A DNA stretch of 64,000 nt from Nannochloropsis salina CCMP1776 (lineage: Eukaryota > Sar > Eustigmatophyceae > Eustigmatales > Monodopsidaceae): NCBI GenBank assembly GCA_004565275.1, contig SDOX01000049.1, positions 22,019 through 86,018 on the forward strand, given 5' to 3'. Positions 10,192-36,708 of this stretch are shown here, one piece after another. The notes beneath the pieces were generated by a model. It saw only the letters and a list, made by a program, of their open reading frames with translations. It did not search any database and had not been told where the DNA came from. Each line of letters starts with the position of its first letter. Within the stretch, counting starts at the first letter, position 1. Position numbers and translations under genes: made by a program.

Positions 10192-12031
10192 CTACACGTC
10201 CGAGCCGTAGTCGTACTTGATCGAGTGACTCTCCAAGGAAATCGTCCCCCCCCTGTAGCTCCCCCGCTTCTTCTTCGTCTTCTCATGCCGGAAGTCCTTC
10301 CCTCGGACCGTCATCAGCTTCTCGCTTGCCTTGGCCCCGTACCCGCCGCTCCCGAATGTCCCGGCGTCTACGGGAGGCAAGGTGAGGAGAGCGAGGGAGG
10401 GCGACAGGATATAGACAGAAAAGGACGACGCATCAGTCCCATGCCTGCAAGTACAAGCTCTCCTCCTTCCCTCCCTATTTCCCTCCCTATCGTCCTCCCT
10501 CCCTCCTTCCCTCCCGCGTGCCCTCACATGAATTGTCCTTGAGTCGATCGTCCTTGATCTGCTGACCCCAGTACTCGTCGTCCACGCGCCGAAACGCCTC
10601 CCCGGATACCCGGCGCCCTTCTTTCCCGCCCTTTTTGGGTGTTAAGGTGCTTGGACTTGCGTCCATCCCCGCCTTCATTTTTTCCTCCTGCGCGGTTTGC
10701 CAGGCGAGGGCGGCTTCCACCGACTTGCGTCGTCTCTCCGTTTCTGCCGCTTCCTTCCGGGCAGCGACCGCTTCCTCGTCCTCGCTCTCGCTGAAGGGAA
10801 GGGAGTGGGAGGAGGGGAAGGGATGAAAGAGGGAGGAAGAGAAGGAGGGAAAGAAAGAGGCAAGAAGGGGGGGTAAAAATGTTGCTGACCTTTCGCTGCT
10901 GCTGTCGCTGTCGTTGCTGCTCTCGCTGTCACTGTTGCTGTCGCTGCTGTCGTCGCTGTCGCTGTTTTTCGGGTGCTTTCCATTTAAATGCGTCTCAGTA
11001 CCCTCCACTTTCCTCCTTTTGCGGGGGGGGGAATTCTTCCTCTTCCTTTCCTCCTCCTCTTCCTTCCCCTCCTCCTCCTCCTCCACCTCGTCACTGGAGG
11101 AGTCAGAGGAGGAGGAGGAAGACATGTCCGCCGCTTTTCGCTTGTGGGAGGGCAATGATTTCTTGGTTGCAGGAGCAGCTGCCTTCTCCTCCTCCTCGCT
11201 CGCACTCTCACTCTCGCTCGACGACTCTCCCGAAGAGGAGGAGGAGGAGGAGGAGGCCTCCGTTTTGGAAGGAAGAGGCTTGGAAGCGGGGCGAAGACGG
11301 GTAGAATGCGCGGTGTTTGAAAGCTTCTTCGTCGGAATGGTTGTCTCAGCTTCCTCTTCTTCCTCCTCCTCGCTTGAGGAAGACGAGGAAGAAGAAGAAG
11401 CGCCCTTCGCGGTGCCGTTCATCTTGGATGGAGTGCTTTGCTTCGCAGGCAGCTTCTTATGGCTCTTTCGGTCGTCTTCGTTTTCACTTTCGGAGGACGA
11501 AGACGAGGAGGAGGAGGACGACGAGGAGGACGAGGAGGAGGCGGCAGCTGGAGTCGTCGACGCCGCAGCAGCCTGTCTCTTCTTCAGGGCCGGCGTGACA
11601 GGCCCTTTTACGTCCCTTTTCCTAGCCTCGCCCTTCTCCTCACTTTCACTGCTGCTGCTGCTGTCACTATCATCGTCCGACGACGACGATGGCGTTTCCG
11701 GCCGCGGGACAACCCCCACGGCCTTCACGTACAGGTCCAGTAAATCACGCGACCCTGTCGACAACGACAACGCCCCTTTTCCCTTTCCCTCCTTGATCAG
11801 AGCAGCGGCCGTCTTTACAAACCCCTTGGACTGAGGCGGGGTGGGAAGTTGGGTACATCATGGGGAGGAAAGAGGGGGCCGTGAGAGGAAACTAGCGGCA
11901 TCCACCCTTTGAATCGTCGCCCCCATCGTATGCAGGCCTGGTTTTCACACGTGTGCTCGTTCCCAAAGGCTTTCACGTACCTTCAAAAAAGCCAAGACGT
12001 CACCCAGCAGCTGCAACTCCGGTATTTTCAT
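10192..12031 (-). CDS. Nopp140/NOLC1-like nucleolar phosphoprotein
   Basis: Nucleolar and Cajal-body chaperone of small nucleolar RNPs (SRP40 in yeast). Four exons on the minus strand: 12031-11981, 11830-10890, 10790-10528 and 10367-10192. Exon 1 plus the start of exon 2 gives a LisH-like N-terminus (LLGDVLAFL then GFVKTAAALIKE). The long middle alternates Ser/Asp/Glu-rich acidic blocks with Lys/Pro/Ala-rich basic blocks, the hallmark of the family and the casein kinase 2 target region. The C-terminus is a clear SRP40_C domain: FRRVDDEYW, LKDNSY across the last intron, then RGKDFRHEKTKKKRGSYRGG and an ending SIKYDYGSD. The third intron (10889-10791, 99 bases) is a multiple of three without an in-frame stop, so retention would keep the frame. 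Convergent with the GDT1-family gene. Length about 476 residues. Confidence 0.93.
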
Positions 12032-12655
12032 GCTCTTAGTCCTTCGTTGGTCACAAGATACTGCTTGCCCAATGTGACTGAAAGCGTGTCCTAGAAGGGC
12101 GGCAACGAGTAACAAAACCCATGAAATCCATGCCAACGCGACCACACAATCTATTTTATGCTATTCAGTGTAACATGGTACGCGTCGAATCATCCTGGGT
12201 TGTGCAATTGCCTCTTTTTTGGTGTGAGTGGAGGGAGGGGACAACAACGACAGCTGATCACAAGCGAGTGGCCCAGAACCCCGCGACTCGCACAAGCGAA
12301 TTAATACGATCCCGAGAAGCCCCAAAAAAGGTGCGGACACCGCCTTTAGTGCCCTTTCCTGTGAGAAATGTATGGCATCATTGTCACCTCTGGCAAGAAT
12401 ACCTTTGTTGTATGACTGTCGTGTATCTTGTTGTTAGAGGGTGGAGGTGAGATCTTAACCTACAGGACAGGAACGTGCTTTTTATTGAGCGTACACGAAG
12501 ACGTGGTCTCCTACATGATATGTGTGTTCTCTGTACATACATTTGTCATAATACTTTCTATGTGATTCCAAAGTTCAGTACTCATTGCTCTCTTTTGCTG
12601 GTTGTAACCTATTTCTTTATCTTTGACACTCAACTTCCAGGATCTTAAAGAGGTA
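12032..12655. other. Divergent intergenic region
   Basis: Space between the 5' end of Nopp140 and the small membrane protein, presumably holding both promoters. An acceptor-like TTCCAG at 12635-12640 precedes an ORF extension of the plus-strand gene, so an unrecognised upstream exon may lie here. No other coding signal is seen. Confidence 0.5.
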
Positions 12656-13159
12656 ATGGCGGTCAGTGCGGAGATTCTTTCGACCACTATTTACGCCCTC
12701 TTGTACTCCATCATCGGTTTTTGGGTAATCATGATCTGGCTTGCATTATTTTCATCCTTACAGGCCCCACCAAATGACCCATCCGCAGACGTTTTGGTCA
12801 AGATAACGCTGTCCATACTCAGCTTTGGCGTCCCGTGTGTGGTATACACTTTACTGCACAAAACGCCACCGCCTCCGCGGTCTTCGCGACCAGAAGATAA
12901 GCTGCACGTTATGCAAATCACAAGGATTAGTATCGACCAGTGTCGCAGATGGGCTCCTGTATTGAGGAAAAGTATCCGTGTGTGCACTGGTCTGGGAGCG
13001 GTAACCTTCGTCGGTGCGTTCACTCATGAAGTATTTTTAAAATTGGAAAATGGGGAAGATGCGGTAGAGCATGTTGTGACATGGTTTATGACAGGACTTT
13101 TCCAAATGACTGCTTGTCATTTTGCACAACACGTACTGAAATGGGCGTTTTGGAGGTGA
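12656..13159 (+). CDS. Unrecognised multipass membrane protein
   Basis: ORF of 167 codons from the ATG at 12656 (first residues MAVSAEILST). Hydropathy by eye shows four membrane-spanning candidates: residues about 10-35, 48-68, 105-125 and 137-158. A Pro-rich, basic loop (PPPPRSSRPEDK) lies between the second and third. Base use is AT-richer than the flanking repeat-laden genes and no CCCT tract occurs. The reading frame is open upstream to 12623 without an ATG, and an acceptor-like CAG at 12640 would add GDLKE-type residues, so the true start may be in a missed upstream exon. No family is recognised. Confidence 0.55.
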   Translation: MAVSAEILSTTIYALLYSIIGFWVIMIWLALFSSLQAPPNDPSADVLVKITLSILSFGVPCVVYTLLHKTPPPPRSSRPEDKLHVMQITRISIDQCRRWAPVLRKSIRVCTGLGAVTFVGAFTHEVFLKLENGEDAVEHVVTWFMTGLFQMTACHFAQHVLKWAFWR

Positions 13160-13489
13160 CGAATGCCAGAGGAAAGAGAAGTGCTCACACTACTGTTAGA
13201 ACGTGCGACAGCAATCGGTGGACAATTACAGTGTAGAATCGTGCAAAAATAATGGGGTGTGGACGTGGGACTTGACCAGCAAAAAATAAGCTGCTTGTTA
13301 GAAATGTAATTTGGTGTTATAATCGATGCACAGTAGTCCTCATCTTTTACAGCATATACCAACGGCTAACTTTTCGCTACGCATGATACTGGAAACTATC
13401 ACTGTACATGTCCAATGACATTCTTCCCCAATGTGACCGCTTGCCGTCCTGAATATATATACATAAACATAGCATATCCCCCCATTGAA
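13160..13489. other. Convergent intergenic region
   Basis: 330 bases between the stop of the small membrane protein and the TOR stop codon. It holds both 3' untranslated regions. AT-rich stretches, including ATATATATAC at 13454-13463, are present; no gene is seen. Confidence 0.6.
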
Positions 13490-29411
<15,922 letters not shown>

Positions 29412-30513
29412 GATGGAGACGATCAATTTGTCAAGCTTTCCATATGCATTGTTTGGACGCGCGATCTGTGGTATGAAAAGGGTTTTGAGGGAGACAAGGA
29501 GGGAACAGAGATAATGCGAGGCGAGCTTTTTTACGTTTGGCACGGCACCCTCAAATTGAACGTTGATGGGAAAAGGCCCATTCCTACAACGACAAAACGA
29601 TATCACAGCGTGATTAAGGATCTACATGATGCAATACACCCACAGACTTTAACATGTCACTTATGCAGAGACGGGCTGGTAGCACACCTGTATGGGCCAC
29701 GGGCTCGTTGGCGATCAAGGAGGCTGCGGTCGCTCTGTCAAGCTCCCGCCTTTGACAACACCGAGTTTTTCACATGTCAAGATTTTCGCAATCTCAACAG
29801 CTTCAAAGATACAAAGCTTGTAAACGAGGGGAGTTTAAAAAAATAACTAAGAAAATGTTTCTGAGAACAAAACGTCACGAATGCAATTAGGAAGGCACCA
29901 ACACTCAATTGAGTTTGCAAGCTTATCATCTGAAGCGTGAGAAAATTGCTTCCTAGCATCTCTGCACACTTGCCATCGCTGCCATTGAATGCTGAAACCG
30001 ATCATATGACAAAAATATGATTTATGGAATAAATCTTAGGATTTGGGGGAGCTAGCGAAGAAGAGAGATGTGAAACTTCGTGATGCGCGTTCTTTTCAAC
30101 GTTAAGCCGTCGGGCGATGAGGAGGAAAAGAGGCTTGTATTGAAAGCGCCTGAACGATTGTTGTGCACCAGAAACGCCAAGTAAGCATTCCTAAACTCTG
30201 CGTAGACAAGACTCTGAATAAAATTGAGCTGAACGCACGAAAAGGTGATAGTTACACGCGAAAATTTACAGCACTTGAGATCAAGTGAGGGCGTTGACTT
30301 TTCTTATCTCCTCTACGCTGTACCTCCCCGCCGTTACCGGAAAACTCACCCGAACTCTGTAGCAATGTCTTTTCACATTTGTTTCACGGAAGGAAATCAA
30401 ACAGCAAATTAAGCTTCAAAAGACTTGAAAAGACCTCTTGCAGGAAAGGAAAGCGGTTCAAACCGTGTATTGGATCCTGGAAAAGACATGATTTAGAAAA
30501 ATAACTGCCAAGA
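29412..30513. other. Divergent intergenic region, TOR and arrestin-like gene
   Basis: About 1.1 kb, presumably with both promoters. The composition changes here from repeat-rich and GC-rich on the left to AT-richer and repeat-free on the right. ORFs at 29241-29846 overlap the TOR start on the opposite strand and resemble no family. Confidence 0.55.
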
Positions 30514-32947
30514 ATGGCCGTTGAAGCGAAAAACGTTTCTATAACCTTTACTTATACCTCTGTACCACACACTTTAAGCGCTCACTTAGCTGCAGTATAC
30601 TCAATCAATATGTATCAAAGTACTTCGTACGCAACGCCTGTTGGAGTGTCGGATCCTGAAGGTCAAGACGGAGGATCTCGTTATGCTACGCCAGCATCTT
30701 CCCATACGACTTTCCAAGGCCCCGTCACCAAAGCTGCTGTTTCTTACAATATGCCAATAGCGCACGCTGTTGCGGCTTCTGCTCCCCCCTTTTCGATTCA
30801 ACAAACGCATCTTGATGATTTCGCTTTGGTAAGGTCGAAAATCTAGCTTATTTATCGTGTCTCTAGGACTTGCAACGGAAATCATCTGATTCTTCCACTG
30901 CTTATTTTCTGCCTCTTTACAGAGAAAAGTTGCATTTACGAAAAGTGGCATCTCTCTTTGGCTCCCCAAAACTGATTTTTATCCCGGGGAGACCGTAATT
31001 GGAAAGATGAAGGCCAAACTCACCTCAAAGAAGACAATCAGGGCAGTCAAGGCAAAGGTAAGTGCCGGTAGAAAGCGACATGCCATGGTCTATTGATCCA
31101 AAATTCATCGCATTGAATATCTTATGCAAAATCACCTTTTTCCTTCGTTTCTTCAAAAGCTGAAGAGCGAAGCTGTGGCGAGTTGGACCGAATCGAGTGG
31201 CGAGCATTCAAGCACGTATTACGCCGCTCTAGAGCTCGCACCCACGGTCGAGCTAATCTTGCAGGAAGGTACCCCTTCGGGAAGCACTTTCGTCTTGGAG
31301 CGTCGTCGAGAGTATGAATGGGTGGTAAGAAAAAAATGTGCGAGGAAAATGTACATGTGCCGATGACATGTAGAATATACCGAGTCGGAATTCATGGACC
31401 TGACCGTCCCCCAGGTGCAATTCGTGCTTCCTCCTTCTTTGCCTTCGTCTTTTCGCTTTAAGAAAGGCACTTACAAGCACAAAAGCGGTTCCCACATCGC
31501 GCATATGCTGATATTGTCGTTGGATATTCCATATTGGCCGGATTGTAAGCTCGAATATTTTTTAAGGGTGCACTGCACGCCTGAAGCTATCACTCCGGTA
31601 GGTAACAGACATGGTGACAGAGGGCATACAAGGGCGAAATGCTAGTAAAGCACCATTGAGGGATATGGTGTGTCTTTTGGGACGTCGGCTGTTGATCCGT
31701 GCCTCGTCTACATCAACTAGTGGACTTCTGATATGTAGCCGGTGCTGAGAAGGAAGGTGTGCGAAGGCTCTTACCCATTTTTCCCGCTCTCATTGTGTTC
31801 ATATTATTACGCAGGCTATGCAACGCCCTGTTGAGCTCCGCGAGTCTCGCCCCATCAGTTCTTGCTGTTGCTTTTTCAGAAAGGTATTGAAACTTTGAGA
31901 AATAGGAGGGCCTTTAAATGTACATAAATATTTATTTTTTTTATTTTTTTCCAGACGAGTGGTGCACGGGTACATTCGAATACAAAGCTTCCCCATAAAT
32001 TACATAGATACACATTACACATCATTTTGAGAAGGAGAATATGTGCAGTGCTCATTTTCTTCTTCGTGTAACTCATTCGGCGGGCCTGTCTACATTACTG
32101 CATTTTCACCACATCTCTCGCACAGGGGGAGGCTAATCTCCAGCTTGCTGTGCCTATCACTATCCTGCCTTTCTCGGATGGAAGCTCTGTCACTCCTACT
32201 GATTTCTCCATTTCTGTCGGCGTGGAAAACGTGAGCAAACGGACGCTTACGGATGTGCGCTTGGCTCTGGTGGGAGGTACGAAATGAATGAGGGGCGGGC
32301 AGTTCATAGGATAATTTAAACCAACTGACGCATTCCTCTCTCTTCTATTTGGTTCCTTGGCCACAGAGATCGTTCTGACGGGCGGCCAAGCCTTCTCCAC
32401 CCATGAGGCCACTCGATCCGATCCATTCACGGTCGCCGAGCATTTGGTGGCCTCTAAAGTCCTCCCGGGCACCAGCCTCGCCCTCCACGCCGTCACAACC
32501 TTCCCCACCTTGCTCATGCAGTGGAATCCCGATTTCGACATCGCTCTCTGCCGTTCCAGAAAGCCCAAGAAACTAAACATCGTACAAATGCCCTCGTTTG
32601 TCGCAGGGAACGTCTTTCAGGTATTTCCATCTCTGGGACTGGGCAAATGGAGGGATTTTTTTTCGATATTGATGCTCTTGCGCATGTTCGCAGCTTCGAA
32701 AGCACGGTCAGACCCTTGACGGTATTTCTTGCGTTGTGAACGCCAAAGCCATGTGATTAACATTTCAATCGCAAGACCTTTCAAACGAATTGATGAATGC
32801 GTTTTTCTCTTTTCGTATACTCTATTGTTGCAGATCAAGTACCATTTGGAACTCACCGCCAAAAGTGCCTGCAGCTATATTCCGGACCTTTCTGTGCCCA
32901 TTACCTTTGTTCCTTCGCATCCGCCCTCCCATTCGTCTGGTGTGTAA
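30514..32947 (+). CDS. Arrestin-domain-containing protein (alpha-arrestin-like)
   Basis: Probable adaptor of the arrestin fold, a class that links membrane cargo to ubiquitin ligases or sorting coats. Eight exons close in frame: 30514-30828, 30923-31057, 31160-31324, 31415-31597, 31815-31883, 32126-32276, 32367-32620 and 32834-32947, giving 461 residues. The first 100 residues are Ser/Thr/Ala-rich and probably disordered. The N-domain starts with a typical strand and PGE turn (DFYPGETVIGKMKAKL, residues about 124-139). A Cys-rich CCCFF patch (about 279-284) sits between the domains and could be lipid-modified. The C-domain follows (VPITILPF to PITFVP). No PPxY motif was noticed, so the usual HECT-ligase docking is not shown. 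Convergent with the fucose mutarotase gene. Confidence 0.78.
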
Positions 32948-33416
32948 CCATTCAATGAACTGCCAAGGTGTATAATGTGAGAGGATCAATCCGAGGGACT
33001 ACGAAGAAAGAATTTTGGGAAGAATTTGTCTGCAGAAATATTTCAGGGTGGTCAGTTGTGTGCATTGATGTAGAATTCTGAGAAATCAGCTCTCTATCGT
33101 TGGCAACGCAGCCTTTCCTAATACAACATGAGCGCCAGAGATGGCTGTAACAATAAGGAGTAAGGAATCATGAATGTGTAGGAAAATCAGATTTGAGCGT
33201 GCGAAACAAGCCAACATTACATGTCACCAAAACGAGTACTCGATGATGTCGCGGAAAGTAACAAAAGAGTAATCACTGTCAAAACGCGACTTTCCCGCAT
33301 TTTTTGTTTCCAGTTATGTCATTCTCAGTCCTCCTTAGCTTCTTTACTCATGTCAGACATCTTTTTTAAAGAGGGCAAGTCCAAAGCAGGTCCGAGACGG
33401 AAAGCACGATCCAGTA
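32948..33416. other. Convergent intergenic region
   Basis: About 470 bases holding the 3' untranslated regions of the arrestin-like and mutarotase genes. No coding signal or repeat of note is seen. Confidence 0.6.
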
Positions 33417-34547
33417 TCATTCGCCGGTGCTACCAATGACACCCTTCTTGAGAATCAGGTTGCCATAAAGCGCTGTTTCCCTGTATCGTAGAGCAAACAC
33501 AGGAGATGAGGACATGGAGGAAAAGATGAGCTGTGAATCGAGCTCATGGCCTCTCGCCATGCGTCGCTCACCCAGTCGCGATGACGGCATAGGCTTGCTT
33601 GCTCCTGGCGTAGAATTCAAATCTCTCGACCGTTGTCAACGCAACGTTGCGTCCTTCCCCTTCGCTGACGATTTCCTTGTACGTGTCCCATATTTGAGTT
33701 TTCCACCCAAGGGCTTGATGGGCAGGCATCTGTGTAGTCAATGCTTTTTATGAGAATCTGATAAAGAATGCCTCAAGTCATGTCAAATCAATGCGAGCTT
33801 TGACTATGCTCACGTGACAAAGCAAGTTTATACCTTAAAAGAGGATAACAAAACCTCACTCATATGACTTGAGCTAAATAATGTTGCCACTCGACTATAG
33901 GTTGATAGTGTCTTCGCGGGATACAGGAACGGGGGAACAATCGATACACTCACCATCTCCATGACTATAGCAGGCGGTGCGGTCTCGTCCAAGGGCAACA
34001 GCTGCATGATTGCCGTCAGTAACGTAGGAATGTCATTTCCTTTGGGAAACGTGGGAGCCAATATGTAAAAGGAGTGGTGGAAATGAACCTGAATGTACAA
34101 GAGTTGTCCATATCGTGAAACGCAATCACTCGACACCGCACCATCTGAATTGACGAGTCCACCGGGTGTATGAGAAGCAATCGAGGCTGCGGGGAAGTTG
34201 GCATCTGCAGTATTACAGGGAATGATTTAATTAAATAAAATACATTTTTTCCTTATGATATAACCAGGCCGTGCGTAAGTCGCAAGAAATTATGCAAGCA
34301 AGATTCATATAGCAACATAATGCAGATATATTTATTTTTTTAAAGGAAAACATCTATGTCTAAGATAGTTGAGTTTGGATCCCGCATTCTTCTTCCTTGT
34401 CAAGCAATCTTTTGTTCACACGACATCAGAATTCTCTATCGCTCCGGACGCACCTGCAAGGACGATTTCATCACCGTGACCCATGCTTGCCAGCACGTGT
34501 AGCAGACGGGGGCTTAAGACCTTGGGTATGCGCTTGAGCACGGTCAT
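33417..34547 (-). CDS. L-fucose mutarotase (RbsD/FucU family)
   Basis: Catalyses interconversion of the alpha and beta anomers of L-fucose, feeding the fucose salvage route. Five exons: 34547-34454, 34204-34142, 34039-33954, 33729-33572 and 33480-33417. They total 465 bases (154 residues), the usual size for this family. The start reads MTVLKRIPKVLSPRLLHVL, then the conserved MGHGDEIVLADANFP spanning the first intron. Later come PTLLTAIMQLLPLD, IWDTYKEIV, FEFYARSKQAYAVIATGE and the closing ALYGNLILKKGVI with its Tyr-Gly-Asn. The His in GHGDE and the Asp in ADANFP match the family's active-site residues as recalled. Exons 2 and 3 use a weaker donor (GTGCGG) but the phase fits. The call rests on several independent motifs in order. 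Confidence 0.92.
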
Positions 34548-35540
34548 CTTTTGAGTCCCCTGAAGTGCACTCAGCTGTGTGTTTCACAGACAGTGAGTAT
34601 GAAAAAAAGCATAGAGGTCTCCTGCAGTCAAACATATATATAGGCGACCGAAAGAAAGTTCTATGTAGTTAGCTCTCAAACCGAAGCGTTTCCCGTTGAC
34701 AAGCGAGACGCAATTTTACGCCAATCAACGCCGCGTGATGAGATATGCAAATAAAGATCAAGATATCATCCTTGGTGACTGTCCAAATCAGCGTGATGGC
34801 ACAAAGGGCAGGCTTTGCACCACGTAAAGGTAGGAATTCTTTTCAGCATGGTTAGACAAGAGCAGAAGGCAGCAACAAGAACAAGACTCACAAGTGCACA
34901 CGTGTTGAGGCGGTTGGTATCAAGGGCACTGTCGTGATCATTCATGCAAGTGTCGTTCTATTCAAAAGTTCCTCGTAAGTGACGCGTCGTAAGAGACAAC
35001 TTGAAAATACCCAAGCCTGAAAATTAACCTCCCCACGGCTTGGGAGCGACGGAGTGACGTTGCTTTAGCGAGTGCCTCCAAACTGCGGCTTACACAATTA
35101 GAATAAAACGACCTCTGGCGTGATTTCAAATAGCTAATTGTAGGCAGGTATTAAGACACGACATGTGAATGGAGCACACTTGAGAAGGACTCGTCAGTAG
35201 GTCGGGGTAATAACTTTATTAATCTCCCCAGAGCCCGAAACAAATCTTGTGGCGGCTTTGTACTTCTCCACAATCGGGCAGGAATTCGATATTAAAAGGG
35301 CAATATTGTTCCGCGCTTCCATATTTCCACTCGTTTATGCAATTTATGTCATCTCTAGTTGCGTACTGCATCTACTCGAAATCCTTGCCGGTATGAATGC
35401 ATATTCTTACAACTTCAGAATGACACCTGTCACTTCAAACGCAGATAAAATCATCGAGTCGCAGCTCACTTACTTACCCAGAAAAGACGAGTTTTATCGA
35501 CATACAACCAGACTGCTGATCTTGGGTAAACACTCCAAAG
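34548..35540. other. Divergent intergenic region
   Basis: About 1 kb between the mutarotase start and the next plus-strand gene. A 99-codon open frame (35249-35548, no ATG start) has one hydrophobic stretch but no family resemblance. It could be an upstream exon of the following gene only if another frame were used. Nothing else is called. Confidence 0.45.
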
Positions 35541-36016
35541 ATGGATGATGTAAGTTACTTGTGTCAGGGGTGTGCTTGTACGGGGATTTCATAGGCACCG
35601 AAAATAAAGGCCTATTAGTAGTCATGAATAAATTTTAATTATTTATTTTTCGCCTTCTCCGCGCGTTTTGCTATTGGTAGACCAAAATGGACATAAATAT
35701 CGGGCTGCACGAGGATCTGCTCTCCCAGTACGACATTTTGAGCAGAGAGCTCTCGCCGCGCCTCCGACGGGGATTGAATGATGTTTATGAGGGGCTCGAG
35801 TGGATGATTACGCTAGGCGCTTTAGGTGTAGGCTTCTATACAGCTTCTCGCCTCCTCTATGCTACGTACTGGGTTTTGGACTGTCGTTCCAGGAAGTCGA
35901 CGCGCTGGCGGAAGCAAGTACTTGCTCTGAGCTTCGGATCAGTTATGGTAGGTTGTGCATGCACTGCGGGAGTCACAATTGCTCGAACAGGTATGATTCG
36001 AAGACGTGGAGCTTAA
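35541..36016 (+). CDS. Small protein with two membrane segments, family unknown
   Basis: Proposed as two exons: a nine-base first exon 35541-35549 (ATG GAT GAT followed by GTAAGT) and 35681-36016 after a TTGGTAG acceptor, reading MDDTKMDINIGLHEDLL. A start at the ATG at 35687 inside the second exon is equally possible, giving 109 residues. Two hydrophobic stretches are visible, about residues 38-62 (LGALGVGFYTASRLLYATYWVL) split by a Tyr-rich run, and about 78-98 (LALSFGSVMVGCACTAGV). The C-terminus is basic (TGMIRRRGA). No known family is recognised. Confidence 0.45.
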
Positions 36017-36708
36017 CAGCTTACAATAGAGATTTGGACCGTGATAGTACCTGAAAGAAACACAAATCAGAGATTGAATACATTTTTATCAGCTTTTTTG
36101 CAACGAATTCTCTGTCAGGGCTCTTATAGTCTCATTACACGTAACAAAAGTCTTTTCGCTTTGCGTGACATGTAGTTCGAAGCAGACTTGAGTTCTGGTC
36201 ACATTGAGTGAATGCCCGTTCTCTCTACCACTTGCAGTCTTGTTGATACCTCGGTAGCCATTGCCGATACAAACTCGGAGGATGCGACATTCCGACTCGT
36301 CTGCTTGTGACCTTGGCTGTAGGAAGAAAGGGATGCACGCCCTCTTTGGGTTGTAATCCATTCTTCCTGGCAAATATATTTTAATTGCTAGTATGCAATA
36401 CGTAACGCTAATTAAGCACAGACATTCTTTTATTCTTTTCACGTCATCCTCACGTCCCGTCAACGGACCTATTACCTCTTTTTCTTCCCACTCCCGGTCA
36501 ATCTTGCTTCACGCGAATCTCAAAATCATCCTTTTCAGAAGACAGGTCCCTTGTCTTTGTCTTTTCCTTTCCGTATCTTGCCTCCGTGCATACCAAATTT
36601 GCTCACCGACCACAATGTGTTTGCGATAGGACTACCGACATTTTCCAACGTTCGCCCTCCCAATCCCTTTCTCCTCCCACCCTACAAACTGAAAAACGTC
36701 TAGGACGC
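36017..36708. other. Convergent intergenic region
   Basis: About 690 bases between the two-segment membrane protein and the 3' end of the isoaspartate methyltransferase gene. Short ORFs only; no repeat or RNA gene seen. Confidence 0.55.

Noticed and set aside
10914-11834. Plus-strand ORF of 306 codons, rich in Ser, Glu and Asp
   Set aside because: It is the antisense of the Ser/acidic repeats of Nopp140, whose family motifs and splice sites on the minus strand are convincing.
35249-35548. 99-codon open frame with a hydrophobic stretch
   Set aside because: No ATG start, no family resemblance, and its frame does not join the next exon; kept only as a note in the intergenic entry.
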